NCBI GenBank assembly: GCA_002839155.1
Contig: PGXM01000002.1
Coordinates: 121,586 to 185,585 of the forward strand
Length of the DNA stretch: 64,000 bases
DNA from: Tenericutes bacterium HGW-Tenericutes-1
Lineage (GTDB): Bacteria > Bacillota_I > Bacilli_A > Izemoplasmatales > Hujiaoplasmataceae
Direction: 5' to 3'
Position numbers and translations under genes: made by a program. Shown in pieces: positions 24,601-32,897 of this stretch. Below the pieces are notes generated by a model. That model was not told the DNA's origin. It searched no databases and saw only the letters and a list, made by a program, of their open reading frames with translations. The first letter of the stretch is position 1. The number at the start of each line of letters is the position of its first letter.

Positions 24601-25518
24601 TTATGGTAGCAAAGCACCACTTGCGAGATAAAGGTCATACCATTCTTTTTTTTCGAGTTGAAAGGTAGTACTTTCACACGCTTCAATGATATGATGCGAA
24701 CTAACGCTGCCGATGACAGGTTGAATCTTAGCGGGATGTCTAAGAAGCCAAGCAATCGCAATGGCAGTTTTTGAAACATGATATTTGTCACCCAGTTTTT
24801 GCATGACTTCATTCAATTTTACATAGTCAGGATGGTCAATAAAAACGCCCTTAAAAAATCCAAATTGAAAAGGACTCCATGCTTGAATTCGGATGTCATT
24901 CAACCTGCAATAATCGATTAATCCGCCATCACGGTTGATAGCTTCATCATTTAAGGTGTTCACATTGATGCCAGCACTAATCATCGGGGAAGTAGCTAAA
25001 CTCATTTGCATTTGATTGGCGATGATAGGATATTGAACATCCTTCTTTAATAGTTCAATTTGACCTGGATTATGATTAGAAACTCCAAATGCTTTTACTT
25101 TTCCTTTCGTATATAATTCTTCAAATGCCTCTGCAACTTCTTTAGGCTCGACTAAGGCGTCTGGACGGTGAATAAGTAAAATATCTAAATAATCTGTATC
25201 AAGTCGTTTCAAGATTTGGTCAACGGAAGATAAAATATAATCTTTGCTAGAATCATACCATCCTCTCCGAATACCACATTTGGATTGTAAAACGACTTCT
25301 TTACGATCAATTCCGAGATTTTTCAACGCTTTAGCAAACTTAATTTCGCACTCACCATTCCCATAAATATCCGCATGATCAAAGAAGTTGATCCCTTGAT
25401 TCAATGCAGTTCTAACCGCTAAATCTACATGTTCTTGATCTAAAGACGCAAAACGCATACATCCTAAAGCGATAATAGATACAGAAGTATCAATTCCAGG
25501 ATAATTAATGTAGTTCAT
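24601..25518 (-). CDS. Aldo/keto reductase (YdhF/YcsN-like)
   Basis: A 305-residue NADPH-dependent TIM-barrel oxidoreductase. The catalytic tetrad region is visible: FFDHADIYGNGECE (Asp, Tyr), the lysine in VLQSKCGIR, and LLIHRPD (His). The cofactor-binding C-terminal part is IQPVIGSVSSHHIIEACEST. It is likely a general carbonyl reductase, with substrate unknown. It starts 12 bases after the stop of the Imm5-like gene with its own GGAGG, so the two form a unit. Confidence 0.92.
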   Translation of the reverse strand: MNYINYPGIDTSVSIIALGCMRFASLDQEHVDLAVRTALNQGINFFDHADIYGNGECEIKFAKALKNLGIDRKEVVLQSKCGIRRGWYDSSKDYILSSVDQILKRLDTDYLDILLIHRPDALVEPKEVAEAFEELYTKGKVKAFGVSNHNPGQIELLKKDVQYPIIANQMQMSLATSPMISAGINVNTLNDEAINRDGGLIDYCRLNDIRIQAWSPFQFGFFKGVFIDHPDYVKLNEVMQKLGDKYHVSKTAIAIAWLLRHPAKIQPVIGSVSSHHIIEACESTTFQLEKKEWYDLYLASGALLP

Positions 25519-25530
25519 AGTGCCTCCAAA

Positions 25531-26043
25531 TTAGTTTTCTTCTTTTAATAAAAATGGTGCCCACATTCGATAGTCGCTGACATGATTTTCCCAGTAAAGC
25601 AATTTTTGGTAAAACCATTCGACTCTCTCTTTAATGATCTCATTTGGGTCAATGGTGGGTTTTTGTCTTAAAAATGCTGTAACGCCATAAATGACAATTC
25701 CTATCGCATGCGTTCTAACATGGATGGTTGAGATGCCTTGTCCAATCGCTCGCGCTAAGGCACAAGCAACTAAATTGTCTTGGTGTTCAGTTGCGCTTTG
25801 ATGCGCTTCTAAAATAGCCTTTTTAGCTTCAGGCATTTTTATAGTACCCGATGCCCAAAGATACCCTTTTTCTATCGCTATTCTAGGTCTTAAATCTGCC
25901 TTATATTCATTTTCAAAAAGCATTAACAAATCATTTGCACAATCAAGTGCCCACAAAATTAAAACTTTATGAGTTGATTTTTTTATAAGTAATTGTAAGT
26001 TATTCAGCTCAATAGCATCTGGTTTAATTAACATTTTCCTCAT
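25531..26043 (-). CDS. Imm5-like domain protein
   Basis: A 170-residue helical protein whose central segment (ILWALDCANDLLMLFENEYKADLRPRIAIEKGYLWASGTIKMPEAKKAI, then AHQSATEHQDNLVACALARAIGQGISTIHVRTHAIGI) resembles the Imm-5-like putative immunity domain in pattern: W-A-x-D-C-A, RP-x-x-AIE, a basic helix, a conserved H-x-x-T-H. The assignment is from recall and not certain. No polymorphic toxin gene lies nearby, so an actual immunity role is doubtful. Many homologues are stand-alone proteins. It precedes an aldo/keto reductase in a likely two-gene operon. The start at 26043 has only a weak AGGT, and ATG 26034 is an alternative. Confidence 0.55.
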   Translation of the reverse strand: MRKMLIKPDAIELNNLQLLIKKSTHKVLILWALDCANDLLMLFENEYKADLRPRIAIEKGYLWASGTIKMPEAKKAILEAHQSATEHQDNLVACALARAIGQGISTIHVRTHAIGIVIYGVTAFLRQKPTIDPNEIIKERVEWFYQKLLYWENHVSDYRMWAPFLLKEEN

Positions 26044-26082
26044 TTGAACGACCTACTCTTCATAAATTATAGTTCGATACTC

Positions 26083-28881
26083 TTATAACAGCGGAATCTC
26101 AATCTTTGTAAACGTATTTGCTTGAACTTTGGTTTGATAAACAAAAGCAGAATTGTTATAAAATTGAATCGTTTGTTCACTCGATGTTGGATTCCATACC
26201 ATTGCATAAATACTTCCATCGTCATTCATATAAATCGTTGAAGCAACTAAATTATTTGAATGCATTTTTACGGTATCAGTTCTAATCCCTAACGATGATA
26301 AGGCATTAATCATCCAATACGCTCCTGATAATTCAGAAGGATAATCGTCATTAAGTATCTTCGATGCATCGAAAGCTGCTATTGCACTCTCTGGATTGTA
26401 AATGGCGAGGACACTCCACATATTTGAATACCATGTATCAATGACATTATTTTTTGCATCAAGATAATCTTCAAATATTAATTGGAGTTTGGCTAAATCA
26501 TCAGCGTTAATACCATAATTGGTTAAATATTCGCCATTTGGTAACCATTGGATGCCATAGATAAACGTTGGATTCGCACCAAACCATGTAGCGTAATCAA
26601 ACTTCCCGCCCCATACCATACCAGCTACACTGGCATAAGTTGAATAATCTTCACTCCAGTTTTCTTCATCGTAATCAAACCAATATTCACGGATTGCGGA
26701 AAACTCAGTCACAAATCCATAAATGGCTGCGTCAATTCTTGCTTGATCTTGCGTCGCCAAAGCCCATAAATATCCACCAACCCACGAATTTAACGCTTCA
26801 CTTGTTGATTCTAAGTTGTTACCTTCCGCAAAACTGCCGAAGCCATGCGCCCAAGAGTGACCTGCCCATGAATCAAAGGAACGTAAATAGGCATAATTCG
26901 AATCGCCTTTCACTGGATACATATAATCATTGAGTAAGACATCGACCATTTCCCCATATTCAGAGATAAATGATGGATCATACATCGCTAAAACCGCTGA
27001 TGCATAGATTAAATATCCGTGAGTAAAAGCATGGTCTGATAATTCACCGGCGGTATTAAATTCATTGTCAGAGTAATAAACTGAACCCCAAGGTTTGTTA
27101 TAATAAAGATATTTTGTATCAGTAGCACCTGAATACGTATACCAATCGGTTAAGAGATATCGTAATTTTGTAATATAATCGGCTTTCAAACTCGTATTGT
27201 TCGTTTGATCAGCGATGATGAGTCCTTGTGATAACGGATATAATGCTTTACTATTCCAATAAGGCGCATCCGCATTCAAGAAATTTTCAGTATCTGTTAC
27301 TAAAGTTCTCGTGTTTAAATCGTTTAAATAAGTGGTGATGGAAGATAAGGAAAATTCTTCATTTTCAGGAAGCGTAAATCCTGGAAGCATTCCATTAAAC
27401 TCAATTTCAGTTTGGAATGCATTGTTTTCCATCAGTTTTAGAGACCCACGAACCGTTCTGACTTCATGATTGGTTAATAAAGCATTTGAATACTGATATT
27501 GATGAGGCATCAAGGCGATAAGGGCTGATTTTTGAATAGAACCCATGGTTTGAACGTTCATGCGGTAATCGGTCGTTACGACACTGTTATGATGATTCAC
27601 ATCATAAGATACAGTTCCGCGAGTAACGAATGCATCTGCGTGAGAATGATAAAATGCGGCTTCTGTTAAAGATGGAATCGCAGAAACAGAAAGATAATTC
27701 CCTGTTCCTAAGTCCATCGTTATTTTATTATTAAGTCCAAATGGGTGATTCCCTGAACTGATTGTGAAATCTGTATTATTCGGTGTACTAATTAAGAAAT
27801 AACGGTCCGCATATAAAGGCATTCCAACATTCGCTGGTGGGGTGCATTCATAGCCGATATGGCGTCTAACCATTTTTAGAATGATGGCATTGCCTGTATA
27901 CGATAATGTATTGATTTTAGTGCCTGACAAATCATAATATTCATAATTATCAACGCCATTGGTTCCGGCAATGATTGTTACATTTTCTTTTTGAGCAACT
28001 TCAGCGAAAATATAAGGCGATCCTTGTGCAAACGTCACGACCATTTTATCTTCACTCGAACTATTATTTCTCATTGCGACTTTAACAGAGGTATCAGAAT
28101 AATCAATGACTTTAGTCGTATACCCTAGCGATAATGAATCGGTCTTTAAGAATAAATCTTTTAAAGAGATAGAATATTGAGCCATGGTCTGTAATCCTCC
28201 CGGATTCCAGTATTGCACAAATCCTTCTCCTACGTTGGTAATTTCTACCCCTTCGTTACTAAAAGAAGATTTCAGTGGATTGGTATAAATTCCATTTGAG
28301 TTTCCATAATTTCCAACTAACAACGTCGTCCACCATGAATTTGAAGGAACAGCTCTAGAGAGTAAATCCGCTTCAATAAAAGCGGGATTGATAGGGTGTG
28401 TTAATGAACTTTCAGTTCCAGTTCGGTAGGATCCTTCATCTAAAACAATGGTTTCAGATCCCCCCGTAGGCCTTGATCCTGTGGGAGCGACATAAGTTCC
28501 CTCTGCGACAGTGATGGTTCTTGTTTCTTGAAAAACATCACCAAAATAGTCCATCGAATAGACTAAATCATAAGTTCCAACCGTGCCATAATCGACACTA
28601 CCAGAGATAGTGATATAAGAAGTAATGTCTTCACCAGTTGAAGATAAAGCTTGAACCCCTTTTAATACATGAAAATAATGATTTTTTATAACAGTTTCAT
28701 CTTCTAGCCCTGTTACTTCACCAATCAAAGGTGTTTGGGTTGTTAAGGTTGTGGTTGTTGTATCATTAGTCGTTACTGTATTTGTTCCTTGCGGTAAAGT
28801 CGTTGTCGTCGTCACTTGAGTACAACCCGTAAAGATAAATAAAATCACAACTGATAGAGTAAGTAATCGTTTTATCGTCAT
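26083..28881 (-). CDS. GH81 endo-beta-1,3-glucanase lipoprotein
   Basis: A 932-residue surface lipoprotein predicted to cut laminarin/curdlan-type beta-1,3-glucans. It has a signal peptide with lipobox FTGC (Cys20), then a poly-Thr linker (residues 22-50). An Ig-like bacterial surface domain follows (about 54-126), and then the GH81 domain (about 150-930). Family motifs are visible: the putative acid Asp616 in SDHAFTHGYLIYA, FDSWAGHSWAHGFGSF (669-684), and NNLESTSEALNSW with E691/E695, the base region. A consensus promoter and a perfect cre site precede it, so catabolite control is expected. It lies outside the mannan operon but shares its lipoprotein style. Confidence 0.92.
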   Translation of the reverse strand: MTIKRLLTLSVVILFIFTGCTQVTTTTTLPQGTNTVTTNDTTTTTLTTQTPLIGEVTGLEDETVIKNHYFHVLKGVQALSSTGEDITSYITISGSVDYGTVGTYDLVYSMDYFGDVFQETRTITVAEGTYVAPTGSRPTGGSETIVLDEGSYRTGTESSLTHPINPAFIEADLLSRAVPSNSWWTTLLVGNYGNSNGIYTNPLKSSFSNEGVEITNVGEGFVQYWNPGGLQTMAQYSISLKDLFLKTDSLSLGYTTKVIDYSDTSVKVAMRNNSSSEDKMVVTFAQGSPYIFAEVAQKENVTIIAGTNGVDNYEYYDLSGTKINTLSYTGNAIILKMVRRHIGYECTPPANVGMPLYADRYFLISTPNNTDFTISSGNHPFGLNNKITMDLGTGNYLSVSAIPSLTEAAFYHSHADAFVTRGTVSYDVNHHNSVVTTDYRMNVQTMGSIQKSALIALMPHQYQYSNALLTNHEVRTVRGSLKLMENNAFQTEIEFNGMLPGFTLPENEEFSLSSITTYLNDLNTRTLVTDTENFLNADAPYWNSKALYPLSQGLIIADQTNNTSLKADYITKLRYLLTDWYTYSGATDTKYLYYNKPWGSVYYSDNEFNTAGELSDHAFTHGYLIYASAVLAMYDPSFISEYGEMVDVLLNDYMYPVKGDSNYAYLRSFDSWAGHSWAHGFGSFAEGNNLESTSEALNSWVGGYLWALATQDQARIDAAIYGFVTEFSAIREYWFDYDEENWSEDYSTYASVAGMVWGGKFDYATWFGANPTFIYGIQWLPNGEYLTNYGINADDLAKLQLIFEDYLDAKNNVIDTWYSNMWSVLAIYNPESAIAAFDASKILNDDYPSELSGAYWMINALSSLGIRTDTVKMHSNNLVASTIYMNDDGSIYAMVWNPTSSEQTIQFYNNSAFVYQTKVQANTFTKIEIPLL

Positions 28882-28916
28882 ATTAGTATCTCCTTTTGTA
28901 GCCTATTGTAATGAAA

Positions 28917-28931
28917 ATGGAACCGTTTACT
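28917..28931. promoter_or_regulatory. cre (CcpA-binding) site or LacI-type operator
   Basis: ATGGAACCGTTTACT matches the Bacillota cre consensus WTGNAANCGNWNNCW at every defined position. It starts six bases downstream of the -10 of the GH81 promoter, a position where CcpA or a LacI-family repressor would block transcription. Confidence 0.75.
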
Positions 28932-28936
28932 CATTG

Positions 28937-28965
28937 ATTATAACGTTAAAAAGACAAAATGTAAA
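28937..28965 (-). promoter_or_regulatory. Promoter of the GH81 gene
   Basis: TTTACA -35 (28965-28960), 17-bp spacer, TATAAT -10 (28942-28937). It is followed by the cre site and then an AGGAG ribosome-binding site. Confidence 0.82.
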
Positions 28966-28981
28966 CATGAGATGCTTTGTT

Positions 28982-29023
28982 TAAAAACAAAACAGCTTTA
29001 CTCTTGTTAAGAATATAGCTGTT
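28982..29023 (-). terminator. Intrinsic terminator of the second DsbA-family gene
   Basis: AACAGCT / AGCTGTT outer arms with further internal pairing (TACTCTT / AAGAATA) and a T-rich tail on the minus strand. It separates the DsbA gene from the GH81 promoter. Confidence 0.78.
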
Positions 29024-29051
29024 ATTTTATTAATAATTGAATGTTAATGAA

Positions 29052-29750
29052 TTATAAATCGCAGTCTTCGCCAGTGCAATACGTTGTTTTTGCATCTTCT
29101 TCAGGAATAGTTGGGTGATCTTCATCCCATATTTGATTTAATGCAGCTAAGAAATAAGCTTCTTGTTGCGCTCCTGAAATACCATACTTGCGATTAACCA
29201 CAAAGAAAGGAACTCCTTGAACGCCAATTTTCTTTGCTTCACTGATTTCATTTCGAACATCATTTGAAAATTGATTTTCTTCTAATACTTTTCTTGCTGT
29301 ATCTTTGTCTAATCCGACTTCATCTGCCAACTTGACAAGCGTCTCAATATTAGCTAAATTATACCCATCCGTAAAATATGCTTTCATAAGACGATCCGTG
29401 AACTTGGGCTCGAGTTCAAAAAGATTTGCCCATTTTGCAAGGCGGTGAGCGTCAAAGGTATTTGTCATTTGAATTAAATCATAACGAAAATCTAGTCCGA
29501 CAGACTTTGCATTTTGGACTGTATTTTCAAAACGTTTTTTTGTTTCTTCAATCGATATTTGATGACTTTTCGCAAACGTCTCATAGGCATTTTTATCGGT
29601 ATTTTTTTCTGCACTTGGATTGAGTTGATAAGCTTTAAATACAACCTCAACTTGATCCTTATGGATAAAATCAGATAATGCCCTTTCAAAACGTTTCTTA
29701 CCTATATAACAAAAAGGACAACTAAAATCTGACCATATTTCAATTTTCAT
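29052..29750 (-). CDS. DsbA-family/FrnE-like thiol oxidoreductase (copy 2)
   Basis: A roughly 232-residue FrnE-group thioredoxin-fold protein. Its active site is C11-P-F-C14 (WSDFSCPFC), and the cis-Pro loop is GVQGVPFFVVN. There is no signal peptide. It differs from copy 1 (9802-10452) in the active-site dipeptide and in a C-terminal extension ending CTGEDCDL with two further cysteines. Those cysteines could bind metal or form a second redox pair. A longer frame starts at 29765. GGGGGATT before the ATG at 29750 decides the start. It is monocistronic. Confidence 0.88.
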   Translation of the reverse strand: MKIEIWSDFSCPFCYIGKKRFERALSDFIHKDQVEVVFKAYQLNPSAEKNTDKNAYETFAKSHQISIEETKKRFENTVQNAKSVGLDFRYDLIQMTNTFDAHRLAKWANLFELEPKFTDRLMKAYFTDGYNLANIETLVKLADEVGLDKDTARKVLEENQFSNDVRNEISEAKKIGVQGVPFFVVNRKYGISGAQQEAYFLAALNQIWDEDHPTIPEEDAKTTYCTGEDCDL

Positions 29751-29863
29751 AAATAATCCCCCCATTTATGTTACTTGTATTATCCTAAAAGTCGGGAAAA
29801 AACTCAAGTCATTTGCTTACACATGCTTTTTATTAAAAACTATCACTTTTAAATGAGAAATAT

Positions 29864-29892
29864 TTGAAGTTATTTACGAATGAAAGTATAAT
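29864..29892 (+). promoter_or_regulatory. Promoter of the M29 aminopeptidase gene
   Basis: TTGAAG (29864-29869), 17-bp spacer, TATAAT (29887-29892), 31 bases before the ATG. Confidence 0.75.
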
Positions 29893-29923
29893 ATGAATAG
29901 ATAATTTGATGGAGGATTCTAGA

Positions 29924-31156
29924 ATGAAACAAACCTTATTAGAAAAATATGCAAAAGTCGCTGTTCAAATTGGTGCGAATGTACAAAAAGGCCAACGCTT
30001 AATTGTAAACTCATCAACCGAGACGAGAGAACTTGCAAGAGAAATTGCGAAACAAGCATATTTAGTTGGCGCAAAGAATGTAGAAATTTTATGGAATGAT
30101 GCTTATGTGTCTCGTTATGGATATTTATACCAAAGCGATGAAGAATTAACAACGATTCCAAAGTGGTTTATTGACCGTTATCAACATTATGTCGATGATG
30201 GAGCTTGCTTAATCAGCATTACTTCTCCAATTACTGGTATCAATGAAGGATTAGATGCATCGAAAATTCAAAAGGCAAACGTAGCGACTTCAAAAGCCAT
30301 TTCATTCTTTAGAAATCATACAATGGGCAATCACACCCAGTGGTGTGTCATTGCCGCTCCAAATGCAGTATGGGCAAGTAAAGTATTTCCTAAACTAGCA
30401 AAAGATGAAGCAGTTGAAGCATTATGGAATGCAATACTACAAGCGAGCCGTATTAGCGAAACCAATGATCCCGTCGCTGAATGGGAAAAACATAACGAAA
30501 TATTATCAAAACATAATATTATCTTAAATGACTATCAATTTGATGCGTTAAGATTTAAAAACAGTCTTGGAACAGATGTTGAAGTCAAATTAGTCAAAAA
30601 TCATATTTGGGCTGGCGGCTCGGAAAATTCTTCTAAAGGCATAGAATTTAATGCCAATATTCCAACAGAAGAAACCTTCACCATGCCTCATAAATACGGT
30701 GTGAATGGAAAAGTTGTCGCAACGAAACCTTTAGATTTCCAAGGGAATTTAATTGAAAACTTCTGGTTAGAATTTAAAGACGGTAAAGTTATCTCTTATG
30801 GCGCAGAAAAACAAGAAGAAACCCTTAAGAACTTGTTAAATTCTGATGAAGGCAGCTCTCGACTTGGCGAAATTGCATTAATATCACATGATTCACCCAT
30901 TTCTAATTCTGGTATTTTATTCTTAAATACGTTATTTGATGAAAATGCAAGTTGTCATATGGCATTAGGAAGAGCGTATCCGATTAACGTTAAGGGTGGT
31001 GTGGATATGAATGAGGAAGAACTTGAAAAGATTGGGTACAATTCATCCTTAGTTCATTGCGACTTTATGTTTGGTAGTGCGGATATGTCTATCATCGGTG
31101 TCACTCCAGATGGAAAACAAGTACAAATCTTTAAAAACGGAAATTTCATCATCTAA
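29924..31156 (+). CDS. M29-family aminopeptidase (AmpS/PepS-like)
   Basis: A roughly 410-residue cytoplasmic metallo-aminopeptidase of family M29 that trims N-terminal residues from peptides. Family blocks are visible: LLEKYAKVAVQIGANVQKGQRLIVN at the start, the metal-ligand Glu region in NIPTEETFTMPHKYGVNG, GSSRLGEIALISHDSPIS, and HMALGRAYP followed by SLVHCDFMFGSADMSIIGV with the His/Asp ligands. GGAGG precedes the ATG at 29924, and an earlier in-frame ATG at 29906 has no good ribosome-binding site. It has its own promoter and terminator. Together with the M32 enzyme it suggests active peptide scavenging. Confidence 0.93.
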   Translation: MKQTLLEKYAKVAVQIGANVQKGQRLIVNSSTETRELAREIAKQAYLVGAKNVEILWNDAYVSRYGYLYQSDEELTTIPKWFIDRYQHYVDDGACLISITSPITGINEGLDASKIQKANVATSKAISFFRNHTMGNHTQWCVIAAPNAVWASKVFPKLAKDEAVEALWNAILQASRISETNDPVAEWEKHNEILSKHNIILNDYQFDALRFKNSLGTDVEVKLVKNHIWAGGSENSSKGIEFNANIPTEETFTMPHKYGVNGKVVATKPLDFQGNLIENFWLEFKDGKVISYGAEKQEETLKNLLNSDEGSSRLGEIALISHDSPISNSGILFLNTLFDENASCHMALGRAYPINVKGGVDMNEEELEKIGYNSSLVHCDFMFGSADMSIIGVTPDGKQVQIFKNGNFII

Positions 31157-31162
31157 AAATCA

Positions 31163-31192
31163 AAGTGGAAGGCTTATAATTGCCTTCCACTT
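31163..31192. terminator. Bidirectional intrinsic terminator
   Basis: Perfect 11-bp arms AAGTGGAAGGC / GCCTTCCACTT with an 8-base loop, between the convergent aminopeptidase and Rieske genes. Confidence 0.85.
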
Positions 31193-31195
31193 ATT

Positions 31196-31519
31196 TTATA
31201 TTTCTACATAAACTTTCTTATCAGTAATGGTTACTTCAAACATCTTTGCTTTTTTTGTTGGCATTTTGACAAATCCGAGATGGGCTTTTTCTAAAATATC
31301 TCCGGTTGAAATATCAATTTTCGCTCCATGTGATTTACAAGTGACAATCCCATCATCATATGTCCCTTTCATTAGGGAAGTGCCTAAATGGGGACATTTA
31401 TCCGCAATCGCATAAACCTTTGAATCTTTTAAGGCTAGTAAAATTCGAACCCCATCTTGTTCAAACAGTATGGGTTGATTAGGTGTAAATGCCTCTAGAC
31501 TGGCAACGAAATATTTCAT
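31196..31519 (-). CDS. Rieske [2Fe-2S] domain protein (copy 2)
   Basis: A 107-residue stand-alone Rieske protein. Its ligands C42-P-H44 and C61-K-S-H64 are at the same residue numbers as in the copy at 5814-6143, and flanking segments (IADKCPH, TCKSHG, TYDDGIV) are closely similar, so the two are paralogues. It is cytoplasmic, a likely small electron carrier or redox sensor. GGAGGG precedes the ATG. It is monocistronic and convergent with the M29 gene. No oxygenase or reductase partner is adjacent. Confidence 0.88.
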   Translation of the reverse strand: MKYFVASLEAFTPNQPILFEQDGVRILLALKDSKVYAIADKCPHLGTSLMKGTYDDGIVTCKSHGAKIDISTGDILEKAHLGFVKMPTKKAKMFEVTITDKKVYVEI

Positions 31520-31585
31520 ATGTAACCCTCCTTATAATTTATACTTTAATTATACGCCGAATTAAACCATACGAATAGTACATAC

Positions 31586-31620
31586 GAAAAAAAAGCATCA
31601 TCTGTTTAAGATCATGCTTT
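31586..31620 (-). terminator. Intrinsic terminator of the J-domain/zinc-ribbon unit
   Basis: AAAGCATCATC / GATCATGCTTT arms (one mismatch) with an A-run that becomes a long T-tail on the minus strand. Confidence 0.82.
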
Positions 31621-31626
31621 GAATTT

Positions 31627-32034
31627 CTATTTAATTCTTACGCTAAACTCATTAAAGCAGTTTGGGCAATCAACTGTATGAGGTCCTTTAATCTTTTTAA
31701 GTCTTAATGTCGCTTTACAGTTAGGGCAATGTTTATATACATGGGTCTTGCGATCCTTAAATCTCCTTATACTTCTTGGAATGAAACCAAACAATTTTTT
31801 TGTGATTTTTAAGTAAAGAGCATTTTCTTTTCTTCTAGTGATGATATTTTTTGAGAATGTTCGCATGATAGAAAGCAACAAAACGACCATAGCCGCAATC
31901 CACAAAGCGATTTGAGGGACAAAAATATTGATAACTAATAAAATAAGGGAAAGAAAAATCAAAAATCGGTATAATGAATCGATCCCATATCTTCCCATCA
32001 TAAAACGCTGTAATTTATTCTTAAATTGACTCAT
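31627..32034 (-). CDS. Small membrane protein with C-terminal zinc ribbon
   Basis: A 135-residue protein with two hydrophobic helices (about residues 20-58), a very basic middle (RRKENALYLKITKK ... RSIRRFKDRK) and a C-terminal zinc ribbon with two C-P-N-C knuckles (HCPNCKATLRLKK and DCPNCFNEFSV). The ribbon and basic stretch suggest nucleic-acid or ribosome contact at the membrane, though this is inference. It follows the J-domain gene by 23 bases, so the two probably work together. I do not recognise a named family. Confidence 0.75.
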   Translation of the reverse strand: MSQFKNKLQRFMMGRYGIDSLYRFLIFLSLILLVINIFVPQIALWIAAMVVLLLSIMRTFSKNIITRRKENALYLKITKKLFGFIPRSIRRFKDRKTHVYKHCPNCKATLRLKKIKGPHTVDCPNCFNEFSVRIK

Positions 32035-32057
32035 GTTCTTTCCTTCTTTCTATCAGG

Positions 32058-32627
32058 TTATCCAAATAACCAAGTAGAGATTAATCTCCCTAAAAATTGA
32101 AACAAATAAATATAGAATATCATCTTTAAAATCCAAGGGATTCTAAAACCACTTCTTTGAGTTGATGAACCGGTACTCCGGTTTAATTGCGAATAAAAGA
32201 ACCGATATTCTTGATTATAAGGTTCCATCCGAATTGCTTCATTAATGTCATACATCGCTTGATTTCGGTCATTGAGACCTGCATGAGCAATGGACGATAG
32301 AAAATACCATCTCGAAGTACGATTCGTTATTTGACATAATAAAATCCATGCTTCTTGGTATCTTCTTTCAGTAATCAAGATTTCAACGGATGTTAAATCG
32401 ACTCCATAGGATTGATAAGTGGAATACGAGTCTTGTTGAGTTGATCCATTTCTAATAGATTGAATCGTATCGTACGCTTGGTTAACTTCTTTCATCTTTT
32501 TTTCTGCGATTGGATCATTGGGATGAAGATCAGGATGATATTTTTTCGCAAGTGAACGATAAGCTTTTGTTATTTCATCATCCGTTGCATTTGGAGAAAT
32601 ATTGAGTGTTTGATAAGGATTAAGCAT
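32058..32627 (-). CDS. Membrane-anchored J-domain protein
   Basis: A 189-residue DnaJ-like co-chaperone. The J-domain (residues 3-65) has the intact HPD motif in YHPDLHPND, so it can stimulate DnaK. A TPR-like helical repeat follows (about residues 78-140), and then a C-terminal hydrophobic helix near 168-185 that would anchor it in the membrane. There is no G/F region or zinc finger, so it is a class III J protein. The neighbouring membrane zinc-ribbon protein is probably its partner. GGAGG precedes the ATG. Confidence 0.9.
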   Translation of the reverse strand: MLNPYQTLNISPNATDDEITKAYRSLAKKYHPDLHPNDPIAEKKMKEVNQAYDTIQSIRNGSTQQDSYSTYQSYGVDLTSVEILITERRYQEAWILLCQITNRTSRWYFLSSIAHAGLNDRNQAMYDINEAIRMEPYNQEYRFFYSQLNRSTGSSTQRSGFRIPWILKMIFYIYLFQFLGRLISTWLFG

Positions 32628-32828
32628 CTTGACCTCCTAACGCCATTTGGCAATTATTATCGCATTTAATTGTGATGATTTAATAGTTTTTTTGTGTGAT
32701 ATCCTTAAAAAAGGAAAAAACTGTTTTATTATCTTTTATTATCATATCATTGATACCTTTATTTCACAAACAAAAAGCACGATGTAAACACTTTCTTTAT
32801 CGTCAAATCAAAGGTATTGATGCATATT

Positions 32829-32837
32829 TGTTATAAT
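32829..32837 (+). promoter_or_regulatory. Extended -10 promoter of the FTR1 gene
   Basis: TGT plus TATAAT (32832-32837) forms an extended -10, 60 bases before the FTR1 start. The 270-base divergent region 32628-32897 holds this promoter and, presumably, that of the J-domain gene. It also holds an imperfect inverted repeat (ATTGATACCTTT near 32748 and AAAGGTATTGAT near 32811), for which I can assign no regulator. Confidence 0.6.
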
Positions 32838-32897
32838 ATAACTACAACTATTGAAGTTGATAACAGTACTGCCACGTACTTAAAATAGGAGATTAAC

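Noticed and set aside
24586-24651. AAGAATGGT ... ACCATTCTT inverted repeat between the MFS and aldo/keto reductase genes
   Set aside because: The loop is over 40 bases and includes coding sequence, too long for a convincing intrinsic terminator.
25531-26043. Toxin-immunity or anti-phage defence island
   Set aside because: Only the Imm5-like gene hints at this. No toxin, nuclease, reverse transcriptase, helicase or defence ATPase is present.
32735-32760. A Fur-like AT-rich dyad upstream of FTR1
   Set aside because: The sequence TTATTATCATATCATTGATA only partly fits a Fur box and lies about 90 bases upstream of the -10, so no regulator can be claimed.
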